A stretch of DNA of 44,761 nucleotides from Bacteroidota bacterium (lineage in GTDB: Bacteria; Bacteroidota; Bacteroidia; Chitinophagales; Chitinophagaceae). A program made the position numbers and the translations under genes. The stretch covers positions 1 through 44,761 of the forward strand of contig CANGIZ010000010.1 in assembly GCA_947454025.1 (NCBI GenBank). The letters are read 5' to 3'. How positions within the stretch are numbered: position 1 is the stretch's first letter; each line of letters opens with the position of its first letter. Of the stretch, positions 8,394-16,500 are shown one piece after another. The notes under the pieces are model-generated. The model was given only the letters and a program-made list of their open reading frames with translations, was not told the DNA's origin and did no database searches.

Positions 8394-9654
8394 TATTGGC
8401 AAGTTGTTCCATTGCGTGAATAAAATGATCAAGTTCAGTAGTGGTAGTGTATAAATTTGGACAAATTCTACAACCTCTCACTTCGGCATAATCAATTGCT
8501 ACTGTAAAGATATTATGTTCCTTTAATAAACGTTCTGCTAATTTTCCGGGAGCAATACCTGCTACACCAACATTGGCAATGGCGCAACTACGATTTGCAT
8601 CGGCAGGGGTGTTTATTATTATTTTTGGATTAGATCTTAATTTACTCGTCCAATAATTTTGTAAAAATCTTAAGCGGGCTTCTTTGCGCGCTGCACCAAT
8701 CATTTCAAAATAATCAATGGAGTCGTTAATGGTAAGGTCGGTATGAACAGGGTGGGTGCCAGTGTGATTGAGACGATTAATTTTATTCAAATCTTTTTCA
8801 CCGTCGGCTAATAAAGGCCAAACCTTTTTCACATTTTCTTTATTCACGTATAACATACCAGCGCCAAGCGGTGTACTCAACCATTTGTGCAATGAAGCTG
8901 CATAATAGTCGCAATGTAAATCTTGGATTTTATATTGAATATGCGCAAAAGCATGTGCACCATCCACAATTACTTGAACACCCTTTGCATGCGCCATATC
9001 ACATATTTTTTGGATAGGCAATATCTGCCCCGAAATATTAATCATATGACTTACTAAAATCACTTTTGTTTTTTCAGTAATTGCATTTTTATACAGATTA
9101 ATAATTTCATCATCGTTTTTTGGGTGATTCGGTACAGAAACCATCACTTTTTTAATGCCGTATCTGTTTTTTACTTGATCAAGCATATCCAACATCGCGC
9201 CATAATCCTGATAAGCCATAATCGCTTCATCGTCTACTTTCCAATCCAATCCGCCAATAATCATATCTAATGACTCAGTGGTGTTTCTTGTAATAATTAA
9301 TTCATCGGCACTACAACCGGCAATACCAGCAAGACGTGCTGTAATTTTTTTCTTATTATCAAACTGGACGGTTCGCATATAATAAGCGCCTTGAAGGTTC
9401 ACTTCCTTAATATGCTCAATATATTTATTGAGCAAGGGTTGGGGTAAAAAATTATAATACCCGTTTTCCAAATTAATATAATCAGGTTTAAGGATATATT
9501 GATTTCTGATTTCATTCCAGAAGCTTTCGTCACTAGCCAGAACTGTAGCAGGTACATTTTTCATTTGTTCAAATTGGTTGGCAAAACTTGCAAGGCCTAA
9601 TGGGGTTCCTACACCAGCAAGTAGGATATTCTTGATAAATTGTCTTTTATGCAT
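8386..9654 (-). CDS. Exported class V aminotransferase-fold PLP enzyme (isopenicillin N epimerase-like)
   Basis: The 422-residue protein starts with MHKRQFIKNILLAGVGTPLG, a Tat-like signal (KR-Q-F-I-K followed by a hydrophobic stretch), so it may be exported folded with its cofactor. The body is a class V aminotransferase/cysteine desulfurase fold: ITRNTTESLDMII near 120, VDGAHAFAHI near 231 with the cofactor-contacting Asp, and AASLHKWLSTPLGAG with the PLP lysine at about residue 257. Relatives are annotated as isopenicillin N epimerase-like, with substrates mostly unknown. It is the first gene of a pair with murQ (8-base overlap), which hints at a role near cell-wall amino acid metabolism, but that is only context. 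A racemase, lyase or desulfurase activity is possible. Confidence 0.82.
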   Translation of the reverse strand: MHKRQFIKNILLAGVGTPLGLASFANQFEQMKNVPATVLASDESFWNEIRNQYILKPDYINLENGYYNFLPQPLLNKYIEHIKEVNLQGAYYMRTVQFDNKKKITARLAGIAGCSADELIITRNTTESLDMIIGGLDWKVDDEAIMAYQDYGAMLDMLDQVKNRYGIKKVMVSVPNHPKNDDEIINLYKNAITEKTKVILVSHMINISGQILPIQKICDMAHAKGVQVIVDGAHAFAHIQYKIQDLHCDYYAASLHKWLSTPLGAGMLYVNKENVKKVWPLLADGEKDLNKINRLNHTGTHPVHTDLTINDSIDYFEMIGAARKEARLRFLQNYWTSKLRSNPKIIINTPADANRSCAIANVGVAGIAPGKLAERLLKEHNIFTVAIDYAEVRGCRICPNLYTTTTELDHFIHAMEQLANNV

Positions 9655-9754
9655 TGTGGGTGAATGTGGAACTAAGTTACCAAAATCACCCTAAAAATGA
9701 CCAATAAGTGCTTACCATTTAAACCAAAACCTATAATTATTGTCTAAACTTTGA

Positions 9755-9762
9755 TATTTTTG
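9755..9762 (+). promoter_or_regulatory. Promoter -7 element of the BamA-like gene
   Basis: TATTTTTG is a perfect TAnnTTTG. Transcription should start near 9767-9770, about 15-20 bases before the signal-peptide codons, so the mRNA includes the whole hydrophobic leader of the next gene. Confidence 0.65.
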
Positions 9763-9785
9763 TACCCACTAAAAAATTACCCCCA

Positions 9786-11024
9786 ATCAGCAAACAGCTT
9801 TTCATATTATTTATCGCCATTTTAGCATTTGTTTCTAAATCAGCAGCCCGTAATTGGGTAGATCAAAAAATCGTTGATAGTTTGCCAAAGGAGGTACATC
9901 GTAAGGATTTAGATGGAACCGATTTGACCGATGTGATTCAGAGAATTTTACATAAACCTAAGATCAAAATAGAATCAGATAGCTTGTCGTTTAGAAAGTA
10001 TAATTATTCGCTGGTTCCAGCAGCAGGCTATACATTACAAACTGGTTTTGCAGGAATTTTGAGTGCTAATTTAGGTTTTTATAATTACGAATCAGCGGAT
10101 GCTAAAATATCCAATATTGCAAGCAGTGTAACTTATTCGCAATACAATCAAATCATATTACCCCTAAGTGCCAATATTTGGTTTGCTAACGGTAAGTATA
10201 ATTTTGTTTCTGATAACAGATATATTTCTTACCCATCCAGTATTTATGGATTAGGTGGGAAGACAGATCCTAATAAAGCAAGAACCATTAATTTTTCGGG
10301 ACTTAAACTACACAATAAATTACTACGTAGTTTTTCTAAAAACTGGATGCTGGGCCTTGGCTTATACTATGATCAGTTTTGGGATATTACGGTATTAGAT
10401 CCAACGACAAAAAGAATTAGTAATTTAATACAAAGAGAATTGGGTACTACCGAAACTTCGGTAGGTCCTATTGTGAATGTGATGTACGACTCCAGAACCA
10501 ATCAAATAAATCCCGACAAAGGAACTTTTTTTAATATTGTATTGAGAGATAATTTCAAAACAATTGGTAGTGATAATGATTGGCAGTCATTGGTGATTGA
10601 CACGCGTAAATTTATTTCATTTCCAAGAGGTTCAAAAAATGTGTTGGCGTTATGGAGTTTAGAATGGCTAACGCTTGGAGGTAAGATCCCTTACTTAATT
10701 ATGCCTTCAACAGGATGGGATGATCAGTATAATACAGGTAGGGGTTATATCCAAAGTAGATTCAGAGGCCGAAGCATGTCTTATTTAGAATCTGAGTATC
10801 GTTTTGCCATTTCAAGGAATGGATTATTCGGAGGAGTTGTATTTGCTAATGTTCAATCCTTTTCGGGAGACCTCTCTAAATCCTACACCACTTTACTTCC
10901 AGGATATGGTGCAGGCATTCGTTTGAAAGTGAATAAACACTCAAGAACAAATATCTGTATTGATTATGGAATTGGGAAAAACGGAACTGGAGGTTTTTAT
11001 GTCAATCTAGGAGAAGTATTTTAA
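9786..11024 (+). CDS. BamA/TamA-type outer-membrane barrel protein without POTRA domains
   Basis: About 412 residues, of which the C-terminal 130 form a recognisable Omp85 (surface antigen D15) barrel domain: DSRTNQINPDKGTFF, an RGR loop like that of BamA lid strands (GYIQSRFRGRSMSYLESEYR), and a final strand region ending GGFYVNLGEVF. POTRA domains are absent, as in many short Bacteroidota members of unknown function. The start is uncertain. The first ATG/GTG/TTG in frame is TTG at 9882, but in-frame codons upstream encode an obvious signal peptide (KQLFILFIAILAFVSKSAA). The frame is open back to 9723 with no ATG, GTG or TTG. I place the start at ATC 9786 as a best guess. The 3' end overlaps the convergent lipoprotein gene by four bases. 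Confidence 0.75.
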   Translation: MSKQLFILFIAILAFVSKSAARNWVDQKIVDSLPKEVHRKDLDGTDLTDVIQRILHKPKIKIESDSLSFRKYNYSLVPAAGYTLQTGFAGILSANLGFYNYESADAKISNIASSVTYSQYNQIILPLSANIWFANGKYNFVSDNRYISYPSSIYGLGGKTDPNKARTINFSGLKLHNKLLRSFSKNWMLGLGLYYDQFWDITVLDPTTKRISNLIQRELGTTETSVGPIVNVMYDSRTNQINPDKGTFFNIVLRDNFKTIGSDNDWQSLVIDTRKFISFPRGSKNVLALWSLEWLTLGGKIPYLIMPSTGWDDQYNTGRGYIQSRFRGRSMSYLESEYRFAISRNGLFGGVVFANVQSFSGDLSKSYTTLLPGYGAGIRLKVNKHSRTNICIDYGIGKNGTGGFYVNLGEVF

Positions 11025-11884
11025 TCGGGCTGGTAAGCTAATTTAAACTGATACCAATTCACAATAGGGCCACTATTTCCATAACCTCCGCTGCGCATAG
11101 TTGATCCACCACCACGCATGCCGCCACCACCACGCATTCCACCACCACCCATTCCACCGCGCATGCCGCCACCGCCCATTCCACCACGCATCCCGCCACC
11201 CATGCCACCACCTTCTGCACGGTTCATGCCAACCATGGAAGCGGGTTGTCTGTTATCCATGCCGCCCATATTATTTACGATAATACCCACGCTTATACTT
11301 GGTGCTTTAGCATTGGTAATAGGAGTAGGGAGTACATTTTTTAAGGGTATGATAGCTTCAAAAACAAGGTTATTATAAGTGTCATAATTCATGCCTACTT
11401 TGATATGACTGGTATCTTTTAAATCATAGATTCTGTTGTCCATATTAATAAATCCGGTCGTGCTAAAGATATCCGCATCTAAAATCATTTTTTGTTTCAT
11501 TGCAATTGGGTCGGTATTTCTATTTCCTATACGTCTGTTGGTCATTTCATCTTGGTCTTTAAATGGGTAAATTAAACCCATGTCTGTGCTTTTTTTACCT
11601 TTAATATCAATGTATACTTTAATGCCAGCACGTAAAATTTTCATTTGGGTAGCTTGATCATTTGACGCAACACTTACATAAATATTTTCACGGTCATTGG
11701 TAACAGCATATTGCAAAGAACTCGTTTCATTGCCAAAACGTAAGGGTAGTCCCCAGTCTGAAGCATTGCCATCAGCCACAATAGGTTCGGATTGATACTT
11801 TCCTACAGGAAAATTGGTAGGACTGCAATTCGCAAAAACTATTGCAGAAATGATGAAAATAAAAAGATAGGAGAATTTGCTCAT
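11021..11884 (-). CDS. Lipoprotein with CBM9/DOMON-like domain and Gly/Arg/Met-rich tail
   Basis: The start is set at ATG 11884 (287 residues). An upstream in-frame TTG at 11911 is rejected because it lies across the promoter. The leader MSKFSYLFIFIISAIVFANC ends in a lipobox-like FANC, so Cys20 is probably lipidated. Residues about 35-190 resemble a carbohydrate-binding family 9/DOMON-like sandwich (ADGNASDWG opening, YVSVASND, GIKVYIDIKGKK). Residues about 223-263 are nearly pure Gly with Met-Arg spacers (GGGMRGGMGGGG units). The protein ends with a short ordered segment, VNWYQFKLAYQPD. No enzymatic motif is visible. The function is unknown; surface binding of a ligand is inferred from the fold only. 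It is convergent with the BamA-like gene. Confidence 0.75.
   Translation of the reverse strand: MSKFSYLFIFIISAIVFANCSPTNFPVGKYQSEPIVADGNASDWGLPLRFGNETSSLQYAVTNDRENIYVSVASNDQATQMKILRAGIKVYIDIKGKKSTDMGLIYPFKDQDEMTNRRIGNRNTDPIAMKQKMILDADIFSTTGFINMDNRIYDLKDTSHIKVGMNYDTYNNLVFEAIIPLKNVLPTPITNAKAPSISVGIIVNNMGGMDNRQPASMVGMNRAEGGGMGGGMRGGMGGGGMRGGMGGGGMRGGGGMRGGGSTMRSGGYGNSGPIVNWYQFKLAYQPD
11094..11220. repeat. Imperfect trinucleotide-based tandem repeats in the lipoprotein gene
   Basis: Repeats such as CCACCACCACGCATGCCG recur with small changes on the plus strand and encode GGGMRGG-type units on the minus strand. The unit lengths are multiples of three, so copy-number changes would keep frame. The same composition produces spurious open frames on the other strand. 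Confidence 0.75.
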
Positions 11885-11898
11885 AAAATTGATTTGTA

Positions 11899-11906
11899 CA
11901 AATTTA
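11899..11906 (-). promoter_or_regulatory. Promoter -7 element of the Gly-rich lipoprotein gene
   Basis: TAAATTTG on the minus strand fits TAnnTTTG and ends 15 bases before the chosen ATG. The 12-bp palindrome ATTTGTACAAAT (11892-11903) overlaps it and the expected transcription start. Confidence 0.6.
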
Positions 11907-11973
11907 GACAACCTATATTAGTAATAGCTTAATTTTTGCTTAATCATTGTTTTATTTGTTAAGTGAAACACTG

Positions 11974-11981
11974 TATTTTTG
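11974..11981 (+). promoter_or_regulatory. Promoter -7 element of the GT-C-like gene
   Basis: TATTTTTG is a perfect TAnnTTTG, with a TTTG 15 bases upstream as a possible -33 element. Transcription would begin near 11987, which rules out the more upstream in-frame TTG at 11947 as a start. Confidence 0.6.
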
Positions 11982-11997
11982 GTTAAATATAATTGCT

Positions 11998-13497
11998 TTG
12001 AACTTGATTAAGTCTAATATAGATTCATTGGTGGCAGCCCTATTGGGAACAGTCATTATTATAAGTTTAACGCAACATAGTGGACTAGGTATTTCACCAG
12101 ATTCTATTTATTACATGAGTGCTGCGGACAGTTTTTTAGCAGGAAAAGGGTTTTATCAATTTGATAATAAACCCTTTGTGATGTTCCCTGTATTTTATCC
12201 CTTTGTTTTGTCAGGTCTAAAATGGCTATTTGGAAATTATTTACAAATTACCCCATATTATAATGCTTTGTTATTTGGCATTACTATTTTTTTTAGTGGG
12301 GCGATGCTCGAAAAAACCAATCATGTAAAATGGGTAAAATGGATTGTTTTATTGTTGATTACTTTGAGCCCAAGTTTATTGGAAATCTATACCATGCTCT
12401 GGTCTGAAACTTTATTTGTTACTGAAATTGTAATTTTCATTTGGCTTTGCAAAAAGTACTTTGAAACCTATCAGTTAAAACATTTACTCATTATCGCTGC
12501 AGTATCGGCGATTGTTGCAAATACAAGACTGGCAGGCATTTCGGTGATTGCAACAGGGGGCATTCTTATACTCATGAGTCATGATTTACAATGGAGCAAG
12601 AAATTAAAGCATGCTTTTGTTTATGGTTTTGTTTCAATTTCATTATTTGTAATTAACCTAATACGTAATGCTACGCTGTCGCATACGCTCACAGGGAATC
12701 GCCAAAAAGGAGTTACGCCATTCTTAGAAAATTTGAAATACTATGGTTTAGTTATAAGTGATTGGTTGCCTTTTTCAAGTTGGACAAGTTTATTTCCAGT
12801 ATTGCTAGGAGGGTTATTTTTATTAATAATTGGCGGAATTTTTATGTATAGATTTTTACGTAAAATTGAGCATAATTCCTACGAAAAAATTGCAGCAACA
12901 TTTACCTTAATGTATTCTGCGTTCATGCTAATTGTTGCAACCATTTCTAGGTTTGAAACCATTAACAATCGTTTATTATCTCCTTTTTATATTCCTTTTT
13001 TATTTACGATTAGTTTTTACATCGTTGGTATGTTAAAACTTGGCTTTTCCAATACTGTAAAATTCGTTTTAAAAGTTACGATGCTGTTGTTGAGCTTCGT
13101 TGCCATTTTAACATATGCAAAGCGTTATACTGCCACTTACCATGAGAATAACCAAGGGGGGATTGGAGGATATACCGACGACGATTGGCGTGTTTCAAGT
13201 GGGTTGTTAAACCATTTAAAATCCAATAGTGGCTTGTTTAAAACAAACCAGACAATATATTCCAATGCAGCACATGCGGTGTATTTATATACCCAACAAC
13301 ATATTCAAATTTTACCTGAGCGAAAGTATCCCCAACTGGTCTCTGAATTCAATGAAAATCCAAGCCCAATTCTCATTTGGTTCAGTAATGAAGACAATCC
13401 CGAAGTATTAACAATGGAAGAAGTGCAAAAAACAAAAAAATTGCAAATAATTTGCAAATTTAACGATGGGGTTATCTATCAATGTACGTCAAAATAA
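11998..13497 (+). CDS. GT-C-like multi-pass membrane glycosyltransferase (putative)
   Basis: About 499 residues with roughly ten hydrophobic segments. The large loop after the first helix contains SPDSIYYMSAADSFLAGKGF, resembling the acidic first-loop motif of GT-C enzymes (the PMT/ArnT type that use polyprenyl-phosphate sugars). A soluble C-terminal tail of about 100 residues follows the last helix. No ATG lies near the N-terminus. I use TTG at 11998, with TTG at 12004 equally possible, because the promoter -7 box is at 11974-11981. It lies 20 bases upstream of the trimodular polysaccharide synthase gene and could glycosylate a related lipid-linked product, but the link is positional only. 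It could also be a membrane protein of unknown function. Confidence 0.65.
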   Translation: MNLIKSNIDSLVAALLGTVIIISLTQHSGLGISPDSIYYMSAADSFLAGKGFYQFDNKPFVMFPVFYPFVLSGLKWLFGNYLQITPYYNALLFGITIFFSGAMLEKTNHVKWVKWIVLLLITLSPSLLEIYTMLWSETLFVTEIVIFIWLCKKYFETYQLKHLLIIAAVSAIVANTRLAGISVIATGGILILMSHDLQWSKKLKHAFVYGFVSISLFVINLIRNATLSHTLTGNRQKGVTPFLENLKYYGLVISDWLPFSSWTSLFPVLLGGLFLLIIGGIFMYRFLRKIEHNSYEKIAATFTLMYSAFMLIVATISRFETINNRLLSPFYIPFLFTISFYIVGMLKLGFSNTVKFVLKVTMLLLSFVAILTYAKRYTATYHENNQGGIGGYTDDDWRVSSGLLNHLKSNSGLFKTNQTIYSNAAHAVYLYTQQHIQILPERKYPQLVSEFNENPSPILIWFSNEDNPEVLTMEEVQKTKKLQIICKFNDGVIYQCTSK

Positions 13498-13500
13498 GCG

Positions 13501-13508
13501 TATTTTTG
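13501..13508 (+). promoter_or_regulatory. Promoter -7 element of the trimodular synthase gene
   Basis: TATTTTTG fits TAnnTTTG and ends ten bases before the ATG at 13518, predicting a leader of only about three to five bases. The box overlaps the last bases after the upstream stop codon, so this gene can be expressed independently. Confidence 0.6.
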
Positions 13509-13517
13509 TAGTTACCC

Positions 13518-16500
13518 ATGGAACAGCATCCTCAAATATTTCAGTCTAAAAACAAATCCAGATGGCAAAGAACCAAATGGGCTATGAGAACCTTATTGTT
13601 TTTATTGCCCTTAATTGCGTTAGTTGTTTTTATTGGGATTTATTTTATGAATAAAAATCAGCCTGATATTCCTTTGGAAGGAACGGCGATTAAAAAAGTA
13701 TTAACAGACACTACTGATACTTACAGGGAGAGTAAATTAGAAAGAGAATACAAAGGTTTTAAAAAAGCCATCAGTAGTAAATGGGCCAAGGGCCAAGGAA
13801 TTGGACAGGAATCCAATAAGCCACTCGACTTATCTACTTCAAAATATTTTAGCGATAGTTTAGGAATTCGTGCTGCTTTTTATGTAAACTGGGATGCATC
13901 ACAATCTTTTAACTCTTTGCAAAATAATATCAAGCATTTAAACTTGATCTTGCCGGAGTGGATGTTTATAGATCCCAATGCCGACACATTATACAATACA
14001 ATCGACCCTAAGGCACTTAAAGTAATGCAGGATGCAGGAGTGAAAATCATGCCACTGCTTACCAATAACTATAAAACATTATTTAGAGGCGAAACTGTAA
14101 AACGTATCATAAACAATCCTGCCAAAAAGCAAAGATTAATTAATGATATCATTGCAACATTAAAGAAGTACAATTTCATTGGCGTAAATATTGACTTTGA
14201 GGAATTAATGTTAGAGAATGATGCGCCCTTAATTTCATTTCAAAAGTCCTTATACGATCAATTACATGCACAAAATTTATTGGTATCACAGGACGTGATC
14301 CCTTTTAACGATGATTATAATTTTAGTGCATTAAGTAAGTACAATGACTATTTGATTTTAATGGCCTATGATCAACACAGTGGGGATTCAAAGCCAGGAC
14401 CGAATAGTTCACAAAAATGGATTGAAGCGGCTGTATTGGATGCTACCCATAAAATGCCTGCCAATAAAATCATTTTAGCCATTCCTGCATTTGGACATGA
14501 TTGGCAATTGGGTAAAAAGGAAAAAGTAATTAAACAATTTGATGTCACTTATCAGCAAGCCATTGCGAATGCAAGAAATAGTGATGCAAAAATTGATTAT
14601 GATAATGATTCCTACAATTTGTATTATCAATATTATGACAGTGAGGATCATTTGCATAAGGTCTATTTTGTAGATGCTGCAACTAATTTTAATTCCATTC
14701 GTTTTGCTACTGAAATTAATTTAGCAGGAACTGCATTGTGGAGGTTAGGGGGTGAGGATGTGCGTTTATGGTCTTTTTATAATAAGCCCATGACAAAGTC
14801 TGCTTTAAAATCTTTTGACTTTATTGGGTTTAATAAAATTAAAGCAGGAAGTGCACCCGATTTTGTGGGAGATGGAGAAGTGCTTGATATTATTGCATCG
14901 CCCGAGGATGGATATATTAGGAGTGAGATAGATACTACATCTATGTTAATTGCGGAGGAGTATTATGACAAACTACCTTCCACTTATGTGATACGTCGTT
15001 TTGGAGCCACCGCAAAAAAGAAATTGGTTCTTACTTTTGATGATGGCCCAGATCCTAAATACACTAAACAAATATTAGATACACTTGCTTATTATCATGT
15101 ACCAGCAACCTTTTTTGTAGTTGGATACCAAGCCGAAAACAACATTCCATTAATTAAGCGCATATATAGAGAAGGGCATGAAATAGGCAACCATACGTTC
15201 ACGCACCAGGACATGAGTAAAGTGAGTAGACAATGGGCTGGATTGGAAATGGATGCCACTCGTTTGCTGATTGAATGTATTACAGGACATAGTACCATTT
15301 TATTTAGAGCACCATTTAATGCAGATAGTGAGCCAGGTAAATATGAAGAATTGGCGCCGATTGCATTGAGCAGACAAAAAAATTATATTACTGTTGGGGA
15401 AAGTATTGATCCTGAGGATTGGCAAATCCCTATTAATGAATATAGAAATGATACCATTTTTGATAGAGTCGTAAAAATCTATCAAAATAAAATTAATACA
15501 GGTAATCCTGAGGACACTTCCATTGCGGGTAGTATCATTTTATTACATGACGCTGGTGGTAATCGAGAAAACACCGTAAATGCAACTGGAAAGATTATCC
15601 GTTATTTTAGAGCACAGGGGTATAGTTTTACGACCGTAGCGGATTTGTTAGGCAAGAAGCCAGAGGATATGATGCCTACCATACCTAAAGGAAAAGAGTA
15701 TTATTGGTTACAGATCAATTATTTTTTAGCAGAGACTGCTTATTTAGGAGGAAATTTCTTTTTTGCGATCTTCATGATATTCTTGGCATTAAGTACGATC
15801 CGAATTATTGTGATTGGTATTATGGCAGTTTTAGAGAAGCGTAAAAAAATCAAATTAGATGCGATTGAAAATACATTAGCTCATCCTTTTGTGTCCATCA
15901 TTGTACCTGCCTATAACGAGGAAGTCAATGCGGTTTCTTCTTTACAAAATTTATTAAAATGTGATTATCCCGATTTTGAAATCATTTTTGTGGATGATGG
16001 TAGTAAGGACCAAACTTATGAAATTGTAAAAGATGCATTTGAAGGCAATCCTTTAGTTAAAGTTTTTACCAAACAAAATGGAGGAAAGGCTTCTGCATTA
16101 CAATATGGTATCGGTCAATCACATGCCGATTATGTAGTGTGTATTGATGCAGATACGAAGTTGGCAACAGATGCAGTGTCTAAATTGATGCGTAATTTCA
16201 TGAACCCATTAAATGAATATGGACAGGAAGTTGGAGCAGTAGCGGGTTCGGTGATTGTAGGAAATGAAGTGAACTTATTAACCAAATGGCAAAGCATTGA
16301 ATACATTACTAGTCAAAACTTTGATCGTAAAGGATTTGCCTATGTAAATGCCATTACAGTTATTCCTGGAGCGATTGGTGCTTTTAAAAAGGATGCTTTA
16401 ATTGAGGCTGGGGGCTTTACTACCGACACGTTGGCGGAGGATTGTGATATTACCATGCGCATTATTAAAGCTGGCTATATCGTAGCCAATGAGCCAAAAG

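Noticed and set aside
8394-8432. Longer N-terminus for murQ.
   Set aside because: It lies wholly inside the upstream gene and is not family-like; ATG 8393 gives the normal N-terminus.
11101-11378. Plus-strand open frames rich in Pro and His opposite the Gly-rich tail.
   Set aside because: They mirror the repeat composition of the minus-strand lipoprotein gene, which has a signal peptide and lipobox; they have no start context or family resemblance.
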